Shown: positions 53,219 through 61,212 of the stretch, piece after piece
Layout: the number at the start of each line of letters is the position of its first letter
Position numbering within the stretch: position 1 is the first letter of the stretch
Assembly (NCBI RefSeq): GCF_011074955.1
Contig: NZ_WUQJ01000006.1
Coordinates: 186,001-250,000 of the forward strand
Reading direction: 5' to 3'
Length of the DNA stretch: 64,000 nucleotides
Origin: Marinobacter caseinilyticus
Lineage (GTDB): Bacteria; Pseudomonadota; Gammaproteobacteria; Pseudomonadales; Oleiphilaceae
Made by a program: the position numbers and the translations under genes
The notes under the pieces: generated by a model
Seen by the model: only the letters and a program-made list of their open reading frames with translations
Told to the model about the DNA's origin: nothing
Database searches by the model: none

Positions 53219-55705
53219 TCACTCCAGGCGTCGCAACAGCAACATGGGCGACACCGTCAACACAGGGCGTAACTGCACGCGGCCGAAGATCGACAGGACG
53301 AGCGCACTGATCAGCGGAATCGGAATAACAACCAGCCAGTGCCAGCGGAAATCACCACCAAACATCCGGTACTGCAAGGCCCACACGGCGGCCTCTGCCG
53401 CCATAACACCCAACAGGCCGGCAAAGAATCCGAGTAACGCAAACTCCACCATTGTGCTGCGCACCAGCAGTGACTGACGCCCGCCGAGTGTCCTCAACAA
53501 TGCGCCCTCCCGCTGGCGATCCTGCAACGTAGCGCTGACCACCGCCGCCATGACCACCAGTGCCGCCGCCAGAATCATCATCAGAATGGCTTCGATCGCC
53601 TGCGTAACCTGGCGGACAATGCCCTGGATACGCTCAATGATATGGTCCACCTCCAGCACCGAAATGGTTGGAAATTGCCTCGAGAATGTATTGAGTGCTG
53701 TTTTCTGCTCCTGCGGGAGGTAGAAGCTGGTGATCCAGGTTGCCGGCAGTGATTCGAGAGCACCGCCGGGTGGAAATGCCATATAAAAATTGGGTTTCAT
53801 ACTGTCCCATTGTACAGTCCGAATGCTGGTGACGGCCTCGGACACGGTCTCCGAGCCTATGGTAAAGCCCAGGGTGTCACCGACCGTTACGCCCAACTTG
53901 TCCGCCAGCTCGGCTTCAATCGACACGCCTTTCGTCATGCCGGGTGCAAACCATTTACCCGCAATAATCCGGTTATCGTCCGGCAGCCGATCCATCCAGG
54001 TCAGGTTCAGTTCGCGGTTCAGCGCGTTGACCTTGCGATCTTTGCTGACGGCCTCACGCACCGGTTGACCGTTAAGTTCGGTCAGCCGGCCACGGACCAT
54101 CGGGTACAGCGTATCGAGTGGCAAAGATCGCTGGGTCAGAAACGCTTCCACGTCGTCCACCGCGTCGGGCGCGATATTAATCAGGAAATGGTTGGGCGTA
54201 TCTTCCGGTAGTTGGGCTTGCCAGTCGTCCAGCAAAGAAGACCGCACCAGTATCAGTGTGCAGGCCAGCATCAACGTCATGGAGAACACCGCAATTTGCG
54301 ACAGGCTGGCACGTCGGTGTCGATACAACGCCACCAGCGCCAGTCGCCAGGCATTGCCACCGCCGGATATGCGTCGCAGCCCAACCACCATGAACCAGCC
54401 AACGATGGCGAGCACCCCCAGCAATGCCACCAAACCACCCAATAACGCGAGTACCAGAGACACTTCTCGGGCGTATAACCACACCAGGCCGAAGACGGCG
54501 GCCACCGCAATAGCGACATCGAGCCAGCCCTGCTGACCCGACTCTCCGGGCTGGCTTCGAAGCACCCGCATGGCCGGTACATGCCTCAGCCGCCGAATCG
54601 GTGGGTAGGCAAACGCGAACAGGGACACTACGGCCGTTAGCAAGGCCGGCGTCAAAGCCAGTGCGTTCAGATGAAACGCCACGGGCCGATCCAGCATTTC
54701 ACCGACCAAACTGTTCAGCAGCCAGACAATCGGCAGTGCCACCAGCAAACCGCCCACAATGCCAACGATGCCCCACAACGCCAGACGCCCCAGATACAGC
54801 CGACCGATACGGTGGCCGCTCAAGCCAAGGGTTTTCAGCAGTGCAACCGTATCGCGCTGGTTCATGGCATACTGCCGGCTCGCCACAGCGACCGCTACCG
54901 CGGCCAGCAATACGGCCAGGCTGCCCCCCAGTAACAGGAACCGCTCCGCCTTGCGCAGGGACTCCGACAGCGCTTCGCCATCGCGAATACTTTCCCATTC
55001 ATGACTGGGTTCGAGTTGGGGTTCAAGCCAGCTGTAGTAGCCTTCGAGTGCGGCTTCTTCGCCGGCAAACAAGCTCACGTATTCAACTCGACTGCCTTCC
55101 CGGATGACGCCGGTCGCCGATACATCGTCTGAGTGCATCATGATTTTCGGCGCCAGCGCGGACATGCTGAAACCACCATCTGGTTCCCGGATTAATAACC
55201 CCGACACCGTCAGCGTCAGTTCGCCCACGTCCAGAGTTTGCCCGATATCAATACCCAGCAACCGAAGCAGGCGAGGGTTGATCCAAACGTCACCCCGCTT
55301 TGGTCCGGAGGATATCGTTACCCGTGCCGACTCGGGTGTTGCCTGAAATTCTACTTGGCCTCTCAGTGGGTAAGCGTCGCTGACCGCTTTGACAGACACC
55401 AGTTGGAAATTGTCGCCGCCAAACACCATGGTTGAAAACTTCACCATCGCGGCCGTTTTCAGCCCCCGGCGCTCTGCTTCCAGCCCCCACTCGGCGGGCA
55501 CTGGCCGGCCATTCTCCGCCTCCAGCTGACGGTCTGCAGCCAGAAATGCACTGGCCGAGGACACCAGGGTTCGTTGCAATTGATTGGCGAACAAGGCAAT
55601 CGTTGCCACCGTCGCGACGGCGACAATCAAGGCCGCCAGCACGACTCGAACGTCGCGCTCGCGCCAATCACGGCGTACTGACGACAATTTTTTTGCAGCT
55701 CCCAT
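53219..55705 (-). CDS. ABC transporter permease of the FtsX family, YbbP-like
   Basis: An 828-residue permease with an N-terminal helix, a large periplasmic region, three FtsX-type helices near residues 255-365, a hydrophobic middle pair and three more FtsX helices near 705-810. The order fits YbbP/LolCE-like exporters. [20 protein letters not shown] is the start, with a four-base overlap of its ATG with the ATPase stop (TGATG). It probably extrudes lipid-linked or acyl substrates; the E. coli neighbour of ybbAP is tesA, as here. Confidence 0.85.
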   Translation of the reverse strand: MGAAKKLSSVRRDWRERDVRVVLAALIVAVATVATIALFANQLQRTLVSSASAFLAADRQLEAENGRPVPAEWGLEAERRGLKTAAMVKFSTMVFGGDNFQLVSVKAVSDAYPLRGQVEFQATPESARVTISSGPKRGDVWINPRLLRLLGIDIGQTLDVGELTLTVSGLLIREPDGGFSMSALAPKIMMHSDDVSATGVIREGSRVEYVSLFAGEEAALEGYYSWLEPQLEPSHEWESIRDGEALSESLRKAERFLLLGGSLAVLLAAVAVAVASRQYAMNQRDTVALLKTLGLSGHRIGRLYLGRLALWGIVGIVGGLLVALPIVWLLNSLVGEMLDRPVAFHLNALALTPALLTAVVSLFAFAYPPIRRLRHVPAMRVLRSQPGESGQQGWLDVAIAVAAVFGLVWLYAREVSLVLALLGGLVALLGVLAIVGWFMVVGLRRISGGGNAWRLALVALYRHRRASLSQIAVFSMTLMLACTLILVRSSLLDDWQAQLPEDTPNHFLINIAPDAVDDVEAFLTQRSLPLDTLYPMVRGRLTELNGQPVREAVSKDRKVNALNRELNLTWMDRLPDDNRIIAGKWFAPGMTKGVSIEAELADKLGVTVGDTLGFTIGSETVSEAVTSIRTVQWDSMKPNFYMAFPPGGALESLPATWITSFYLPQEQKTALNTFSRQFPTISVLEVDHIIERIQGIVRQVTQAIEAILMMILAAALVVMAAVVSATLQDRQREGALLRTLGGRQSLLVRSTMVEFALLGFFAGLLGVMAAEAAVWALQYRMFGGDFRWHWLVVIPIPLISALVLSIFGRVQLRPVLTVSPMLLLRRLE

Positions 55706-56409
55706 CAGACGGACGACTCCTTTAACGGCGTCGGAGCGGATACCCCATCGGGCTCAGACAACTCCCCCGCTTCAATGTTCAATTGTCGGCCACAACGTGC
55801 CGCCAAATGTTCGTCGTGGGTTACCATCACCAACGTCGTGCCCTGTTCCCGATTCAGCGCCATCAGCAGGTCGGAAATGGCCTGGCCTGTATGATTGTCC
55901 AGATTGCCGGTGGGTTCGTCGGCAAACAGGACAATCGGGTCGGCCGCAAACGCCCGGGCAATGGCCACTCGCTGTTGCTCTCCACCCGACAACTGCCGCG
56001 GTGTGTGCGTCAACCGTTCGCCCAGCCCGACCCGGGTCAATAATTCCCGGGCCTTGGTCTCCGGTGCCTCATGCCCGCCCAATTCCAGCGGTAACATGAC
56101 ATTTTCCAATGCGGTCAACGCCGGTAATAATTGGAATGACTGAAAAACAAAACCGACACGCTGGGCCCTGAGTTGCGCCCGTTCGTCTTCACTCAATGCG
56201 CTGATCTGGGCGCCATCAAGCTCAACGGTGCCGTGGGAAGGCGTATCAAGACCCGCCAGCAGACCCAGCAAGGTAGTTTTACCCGACCCGGACCGGCCGA
56301 CGATCGCAACCGATTCGCCGCGCTTGATTTCAAGATTGGCCCCTTGCAAGATCGTCAACGTATCGTTATCCAGGTCTACCTGATGACCCAAGTCTGTTGC
56401 TTTCAGCAT
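55705..56409 (-). CDS. ABC transporter ATP-binding protein, YbbA-like
   Basis: About 234 residues. Walker A is [20 protein letters not shown] (about residues 36-55), Q-loop [20 protein letters not shown], signature [10 protein letters not shown] (about 143-152), Walker [14 protein letters not shown] and H-loop [12 protein letters not shown]. The YbbA-type sequence is close ([20 protein letters not shown]). Start is uncertain: ATG 56409 is kept, but GTG 56427 gives a length closer to YbbA, and the longest frame opens at 56490, inside the divergent tesA start. Energises the permease below. Confidence 0.85.
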   Translation of the reverse strand: MLKATDLGHQVDLDNDTLTILQGANLEIKRGESVAIVGRSGSGKTTLLGLLAGLDTPSHGTVELDGAQISALSEDERAQLRAQRVGFVFQSFQLLPALTALENVMLPLELGGHEAPETKARELLTRVGLGERLTHTPRQLSGGEQQRVAIARAFAADPIVLFADEPTGNLDNHTGQAISDLLMALNREQGTTLVMVTHDEHLAARCGRQLNIEAGELSEPDGVSAPTPLKESSV

Positions 56410-56478
56410 AATGGGGCCGTCAGGCACCCTATTCGATTGATCAATCACAGATTCTCCCGCGAAGCGATGAAACATTAG

Positions 56479-57120
56479 ATGATTATCCATACGGCATTAT
56501 TACAACTGAGATCAATACTTTTCCTGCTTTGCATTATCTTTACATCGCAGGCCTTCGCCAGTTCTGGCACAGTCATGATCGTGGGCGACAGTTTGAGTGC
56601 CGCCTACGGAGTGGCCACCGAACAGGGCTGGGTTCAGTTGCTCAGGAACCGGCTGCGAAGCGAAGGACTGGCCAACTGGACCGTCATCAATGCCAGCATC
56701 AGTGGTGAAACAACCGACGGTGGCCTACGCCGCTTACCGGAGTTACTGGCCCGGTACACCCCCGACATCGTTGTTATTGAATTGGGCGGCAACGACGGAC
56801 TCAGGGGGTTTCAACCCGGCGTAATCGAGAACAATCTGAACGCCATGATCGACCAGTCACAAGAGGCAGGCGCGAAAGTCCTGTTGCTGGGCATGCAGCT
56901 GCCGCCCAATTACGGCCCCAGATACACCGAGGCTTTTGCGGCGATTTATCCCACGCTGGCGAAGGCCAACGCCACTGCCCTGGTACCGTTTTTTCTCGAC
57001 GGGCTGTTCAATGGCGAGACCATGATCCAGAGTGACGGCATTCACCCCAACCAGGACGCCCAGCCGATTCTGCTCGATAACGTCTGGCCCACACTGAAAA
57101 CCATGATTCATGCGGAATGA
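56479..57120 (+). CDS. tesA: SGNH arylesterase/thioesterase TesA
   Basis: A 213-residue multifunctional esterase/acyl-CoA thioesterase/lysophospholipase I of the periplasm. A signal peptide (MIIHTALLQLRSILFLLCII, cut near AFA) precedes MIVGDSLSAAYGV (GDS Ser block). GGNDGLRGFQPGV is block III and DGIHPNQDAQPI holds the Asp-His pair. The triad is complete. It diverges from the ybbA-like gene, as in E. coli, with about 70 bases between their likely starts. Confidence 0.92.
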   Translation: MIIHTALLQLRSILFLLCIIFTSQAFASSGTVMIVGDSLSAAYGVATEQGWVQLLRNRLRSEGLANWTVINASISGETTDGGLRRLPELLARYTPDIVVIELGGNDGLRGFQPGVIENNLNAMIDQSQEAGAKVLLLGMQLPPNYGPRYTEAFAAIYPTLAKANATALVPFFLDGLFNGETMIQSDGIHPNQDAQPILLDNVWPTLKTMIHAE

Positions 57121-57161
57121 TGGCGCCAGGTCTGGCAGCCCGTAAACCAGGGCGTGGGCTG

Positions 57162-58169
57162 TTATCTCATGACAGAATCCATGAATGCCACTGCCCGGCG
57201 CTCCGACCAGTAATACCCATCACGGGCATGTTCAACAAACCCTACGTGCCCTCCCCACTTTGGCGATTCCAGCGTGACGTAGTGACCCAGAATGTCGCGG
57301 TCTTCCGGGTAGCATGCTCTGGACAGAAACGGATCGTCGAGCGCATTGACGATCAGCGCTGGTACTTGAACATCCTTGAGGTGGCCAAGCGCCGAACACT
57401 GGGCCCAGTAATCCTGTGCATCCCTGAAACCGTGCAGGGGCGCCGTGTAACGATCGTCGAAATCGTGAAAATTATGGATGGAGTCAAAACCGCTGACATC
57501 TATCAAATCCGGAAATCGCAGGGCCTTTTCGGCCATTTTGGGGTACAGGTCTTTCAGAAATCGCTGCATATAGATACGGCGGCTGGGCAATGCCAACATG
57601 CCGGCGCTGCCGGCAAGATCACAAGGCACCGAAAACGTCACTGCGCCCCGGATACGGGAATCCAGGCTGGATGATTTTTGCCCCAGGTACAACAAACTCA
57701 GATTCCCCCCCATGCTAAACCCGGACAACGTCAGTGCTCGGTAATCCTGTTTGAGCGCGTGTCCGATCACCCGGTCGAGGTCTCCCGTCGCACCGCTGTG
57801 GTAAAAGCGCGGCTGCTGGTTCATAACCCCGCCACAGGAACGGAAATTCCACGCCAGCACGTCCCAGCCGGTGCGCAGTAGTGCGCGCGCCAGACCTCGC
57901 ACATAGGGCCGGCGGCTGTTGCCCTCAAGGCCATGGCAGATGATCGCCAGACGATTATTGCCTTGCCGGTACCAGTCCAGATAAAGCTCATCGTCATCGG
58001 CAGTGCGTACAATTTCCTGCTCAGGCTCCGCCAGATTGACGCGACGAAACAAAGTCGGCCACACAGACTGGACATGGCCATTGCGCAGCCAGCGAGGTGG
58101 CCGGTAATGCTTGACACGGTCGCCGATACCGACTGGGATGGGATGAGGCTCAGACGCGTATCCACTCAT
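57162..58169 (-). CDS. YheT family alpha/beta hydrolase
   Basis: A 335-residue hydrolase. YheT marks are the opening YRPPRWLRNGHVQSVWPTLF (about residues 23-42), AIICHGLEGNSRRPYVRGLA and WNFRSCGGVMNQQPRFYHSG. The nucleophile Ser is in TLSGFSMGGNLSLLYLG, Asp in ALDDPFLSRACYPED and His in KWGGHVGFVEH. Length matches. Substrate unknown. The end (57162) carries an imperfect hairpin after tesA (57136-57161). Confidence 0.9.
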   Translation of the reverse strand: MSGYASEPHPIPVGIGDRVKHYRPPRWLRNGHVQSVWPTLFRRVNLAEPEQEIVRTADDDELYLDWYRQGNNRLAIICHGLEGNSRRPYVRGLARALLRTGWDVLAWNFRSCGGVMNQQPRFYHSGATGDLDRVIGHALKQDYRALTLSGFSMGGNLSLLYLGQKSSSLDSRIRGAVTFSVPCDLAGSAGMLALPSRRIYMQRFLKDLYPKMAEKALRFPDLIDVSGFDSIHNFHDFDDRYTAPLHGFRDAQDYWAQCSALGHLKDVQVPALIVNALDDPFLSRACYPEDRDILGHYVTLESPKWGGHVGFVEHARDGYYWSERRAVAFMDSVMR

Positions 58170-58255
58170 GTCGCCCAGCTCCCTGCTCTATTGCCACGTG
58201 CAGATCGAACCCGATTCATCTAACTGGTCTACCTTTAATCATTTAATTCAGGGCC

Positions 58256-58284
58256 TTGACCGACGCCATTAAAGCCCTTAATAT
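58256..58284 (+). promoter_or_regulatory. Promoter of tRNA-Asn with GC-rich discriminator
   Basis: TTGACC, 17 bases, TAATAT, then GCGCGC directly after -10. GC-rich discriminators are typical of stable RNA promoters under stringent control. The tRNA starts 20 bases after the -10. Confidence 0.8.
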
Positions 58285-58304
58285 GCGCGCCTCCATGACG
58301 CTGT

Positions 58305-58380
58305 TCCCCGATAGCTCAGTTGGTAGAGCAACGGACTGTTAATCCGTTTGTCGCTGGTTCGAGCCCAGCTCGGGGAGCCA
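58305..58380 (+). tRNA. tRNA-Asn (anticodon GUU)
   Basis: A complete 76-base cloverleaf: acceptor stem TCCCCGA paired with TCGGGGA, D-arm GCTCAGTTGGTAGAGC, anticodon stem ACGGA/TCCGT with loop CTGTTAA (GTT at 58338-58340), T-arm with GTTCGAGCC. The CCA end is encoded. An intrinsic terminator follows within 10 bases. Confidence 0.98.
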
Positions 58381-58388
58381 CTAATTCT

Positions 58389-58418
58389 AAAAAGCCGCTG
58401 CCATCAGCGGCTTTTTTT
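58389..58418. terminator. Bidirectional terminator after tRNA-Asn
   Basis: AAAAGCCGCTG-ccat-CAGCGGCTTTTTTT, an 8-bp stem with flanking A and T tracts, between tRNA-Asn and the end of the aminopeptidase gene (stop at 58428, minus strand). Confidence 0.93.
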
Positions 58419-58427
58419 ATGGCCAAC

Positions 58428-59720
58428 TTAGTTGACCTCCGGGCGTTGCATAAACGCTTTTAAAACCTGATACAACGTAAAGCCATCTTCCACCCCGACC
58501 ATCTCCCGAATGGAGTGCATCCCGAACTGAGGCACGCCGATGTCCAGCGTGGTCACGCCCAGATTTCCAGCCGTTAATGGCCCAATGGTGCTGCCACACC
58601 CCATGTCACTGCGGACCACAAAGGTCTGACTGGGCAGCCCCAGTTCGTCGCTGATGTAACGGTACAAAGACGCTGAGCGACTGTTGGTGGCATACCGCTG
58701 GTTATGGTTCACCTTAATCACCGGACCCTGATTCAGCAGTGGGCCGTGGTTTTCATCGTGCTTGTCGATAAAGTTGGGATGCACACCGTGGGCATTGTCC
58801 GCCGATACCATCATGGAGCGGGCAATAATACGCCCCCGGTGCTCAGCACCGCACCAACGATCCAGAACAGATGATAAAAAGGGCCCTTGAGCCCCCTCGG
58901 CCGACATGCTGCCGACTTCTTCATGGTCGTTGCAGACCAGCAGTGCAGGCTGGTCATTCGAGGTGTCAATCAGCGCCTGCAGGCCAATGTGACAGCTAAG
59001 CAGGTTATCCAGTCTCGCCGCTGCAATAAATTCATCATTTAAGCCAACCAGACCAGGTGGCTGCGTGTCGTAAAGGCTGAGCTCGTAGCCCAATACCTTG
59101 GTTACCTCGATGCCCTGGTCAGCGGCAATCTGCTTGCCGAGCAGTTCGGCAAAGCTGATCGGATCCTCTTCAGGTGCCTGCATCAATACCGGTGGCAGGT
59201 CGGTCTGGGCATTCACCGAGCGGTTGCTGTTGGCCTCCCGGTCCAGATGAATGGCCAGGCTGGGAATGAAGGCCACGGGCTTGTGAAAATCCACCAGCGT
59301 ATCGCGGACCTGACCCTGCCTGTCCAGATAGCTCACACGGCCCGCCAGGGACAAATCCCGATCAAACCAAGGGTTGAGCAAGGCGCCCCCGTAGACCTCA
59401 ACGCCGAGCTGGAAAAAGCCTTTACGCCGAATCTCGGGGTTGGGTTTGATCTTCAGGCATGGGCTGTCGGTGTGGGCACCGACCATGCGAATACCGGACT
59501 CGAGCGGGTCCCCCTGGCCAGCCTGAAAAGCGACCAGAGACGAGCCATTACGAACCACGTAATAGCGCCGGCCTTTTTTAAGTTGCCATTCATCGCGCTC
59601 ATCCAAGGCAGTGAATCCGGCGTCATCCAGCCGTTTTGTCATCTGCCGGACGGCATGCCAAGGCGTTGGCGAGTGGGTCAGAAAATCAAGCAAATCCTGG
59701 GTGAATTGCACGTGTTCCAT
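58428..59720 (-). CDS. M18 family aminopeptidase
   Basis: A 430-residue metallo-aminopeptidase (DAP/ApeB group). Zinc and catalytic motifs in order: MVGAHTDSPCLKIKPNPEIR (His, about residues 79-98), AARLDNLLSCHIGLQALIDT (Asp), LVCNDHEEVGSMSAEGAQGP (Glu-Glu), VSADNAHGVHPNFIDKHDEN (Asp) and VPQFGMHSIREMVGVEDGFT (His). Length fits. It removes N-terminal acidic residues or cleaves small peptides in the cytoplasm. The gene is monocistronic with the tRNA terminator below. Confidence 0.93.
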   Translation of the reverse strand: MEHVQFTQDLLDFLTHSPTPWHAVRQMTKRLDDAGFTALDERDEWQLKKGRRYYVVRNGSSLVAFQAGQGDPLESGIRMVGAHTDSPCLKIKPNPEIRRKGFFQLGVEVYGGALLNPWFDRDLSLAGRVSYLDRQGQVRDTLVDFHKPVAFIPSLAIHLDREANSNRSVNAQTDLPPVLMQAPEEDPISFAELLGKQIAADQGIEVTKVLGYELSLYDTQPPGLVGLNDEFIAAARLDNLLSCHIGLQALIDTSNDQPALLVCNDHEEVGSMSAEGAQGPFLSSVLDRWCGAEHRGRIIARSMMVSADNAHGVHPNFIDKHDENHGPLLNQGPVIKVNHNQRYATNSRSASLYRYISDELGLPSQTFVVRSDMGCGSTIGPLTAGNLGVTTLDIGVPQFGMHSIREMVGVEDGFTLYQVLKAFMQRPEVN

Positions 59721-59841
59721 GGTGTCCTTACTGGGCTGATAATATGGTTAACAGTATGGCATGATGCCACAGTTTAGATAAGCCGCCAGAGATGGAACGG
59801 CATCGACCATCTACGCAGATAGACCATCTTAGGAGCCAGCC

Positions 59842-60381
59842 TTGCCCCTCACCACATCCGCCCCCCGTTTTATGGACATCGAGTACTGCCAGTCCGACGA
59901 TTGTTTCTTCCCGGTTGCCATCGCCTGGTCGCTCGCCGATGGCCGCATGAAAACCGTGGTTATTGAGCCAGATGAAAGTTGGCTGCCGGATGACGGCGAC
60001 CCACCAGACATTGATGTGCGCTACCTCCGGGAACAGGGTGTACCACTGATTGAGCTTGCCCAGGTACTGCACGAGGATCTGCCGGACCAAACCATCTATG
60101 TCGACGGGCTGGATCCGGATGAGTCCCTGGTCGATCTGATTTTTGACGCAGTCAACATGGACGCCCCCTTCGAACTGGCCCCCGTGGAAGAGCTGATCAC
60201 CACACTGGACCGCTCTGCCATTGATGACTGGCGGCGCAGCATTATGTTTCAACATGGTCTCGACCCTCAACTGCCGGAAAACGGGGTATATGCACTGCTG
60301 ATGCTTGCCGAACAGGAAGGATTGATCGAGACCGTTGATCAACCCGATGAGCAACCTGATGAGCAACCCGATGATTTGTGA
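59842..60381 (+). CDS. Uncharacterised acidic protein, exonuclease-fold-like
   Basis: A 179-residue acidic protein. The opening FMDIEYCQSDDCFFPVAIAW has the shape of the DEDD exonuclease first block (D-x-E, then I-A-x), and TIYVDGLDPDESLVDLIFDA could be its later D block, but the typical DEDD motifs are incomplete, so catalytic activity is doubtful. The tail has three copies of a 12-base repeat encoding DQPDEQPDEQPD. No family is assigned. The start gives MPLTTSAPRFMD. Confidence 0.6.
   Translation: MPLTTSAPRFMDIEYCQSDDCFFPVAIAWSLADGRMKTVVIEPDESWLPDDGDPPDIDVRYLREQGVPLIELAQVLHEDLPDQTIYVDGLDPDESLVDLIFDAVNMDAPFELAPVEELITTLDRSAIDDWRRSIMFQHGLDPQLPENGVYALLMLAEQEGLIETVDQPDEQPDEQPDDL
60337..60372 (+). 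repeat. 12-bp tandem repeat (three copies) in the C-terminal coding region
   Basis: Units GATCAACCCGAT, GAGCAACCTGAT and GAGCAACCCGAT, encoding Glu/Asp-Gln-Pro-Asp. Unit length is a multiple of three, so copy changes alter tail length without frameshift. Confidence 0.9.
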
Positions 60382-60484
60382 CCCAGGTCGACGCAACAAT
60401 CGGTAACAAAGGGCAGAATTCGGCTGAATTTACCCGCACCTAACACGCGGGATGGTCCGTCGACAGCTGGGAACCACAACCACA

Positions 60485-61153
60485 ATGTCCAAGGTATTGA
60501 AGCGACTCTGTTCCGCCGCGCTTGTTTCGGCGATTTTTGGCACCTCACCGGCCATGGCCCAGCAAGCCCCTGAACACCAGCCGACCACCTTCCGGGAAGA
60601 TATGCACTACGTGGGACTGGTGGCCGGTGTGCTGCAAGTGCGCAGCCTGGAATCCGCGATTGTCTCAAAGAACCTGGATGGCGAAGATTTCATTAGCGCC
60701 ATCGTTAAGGACAGCGCCCGGCTCTCCACCGCCACCCTGGTGGTTGGTGGTCACATATCGGAGCTGTTTCATGCCGAAGTTCGCGCCGGCGGGGGCTTTA
60801 CTGACGCCAAAGTACGCAACGACCTGACGCTGACTGTCGACTACTACCTCAGCTGGTACATGGGTATCCACTACCCGCTCACCGATTACGCCAATGTATA
60901 CGCCCAGTTCGGGTTCTCGCACATCAAGGGCAGCGCCGAGCTGACGTCACCCGACGAGGCCCGCAATAACAAATTCCGGGCCCTTCAGGGGGATTTTCCG
61001 GAAAGCTCGTTCAGCGTCAGCTGGCTGGCCGGGCTGGATTTTGAGGTGCTTGATAACACTTATCTGGTGTTTGAAGGCGGGCGCTTATTCAAAGATACCG
61101 AAACCGACGTCGCGGGCTATCAGTTTTCCAGCGGCTTGCGTTACGAATTCTGA
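60485..61153 (+). CDS. Outer membrane beta-barrel protein
   Basis: About 222 residues. A signal peptide (MSKVLKRLCSAALVSAIFGT, cut after AMA) is followed by alternating strands of an 8-stranded barrel: YVGLVAGVLQVRSLES, AEVRAGGGFTDAKV, YYLSWYMGIHYPLTDYANVY, AQFGFSHIKGSAEL and a C-terminal SSGLRYEF ending in Phe, the outer-membrane insertion signal. OmpA-like/OmpW-like barrels share this plan; the function is unknown. The inner ATG 60485 is preferred to 60452 because it opens a clean signal peptide. Confidence 0.8.
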   Translation: MSKVLKRLCSAALVSAIFGTSPAMAQQAPEHQPTTFREDMHYVGLVAGVLQVRSLESAIVSKNLDGEDFISAIVKDSARLSTATLVVGGHISELFHAEVRAGGGFTDAKVRNDLTLTVDYYLSWYMGIHYPLTDYANVYAQFGFSHIKGSAELTSPDEARNNKFRALQGDFPESSFSVSWLAGLDFEVLDNTYLVFEGGRLFKDTETDVAGYQFSSGLRYEF

Positions 61154-61212
61154 TCCCGTCCCGGCACGGATTGGGTCAGGGCAACTTGCGCTGCCCGCAC
61201 CGTCGGGCGCAA

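Noticed and set aside
57117..57674. 185-codon ORF after tesA
   Set aside because: Antisense to the YheT-like hydrolase, which has a complete catalytic triad.
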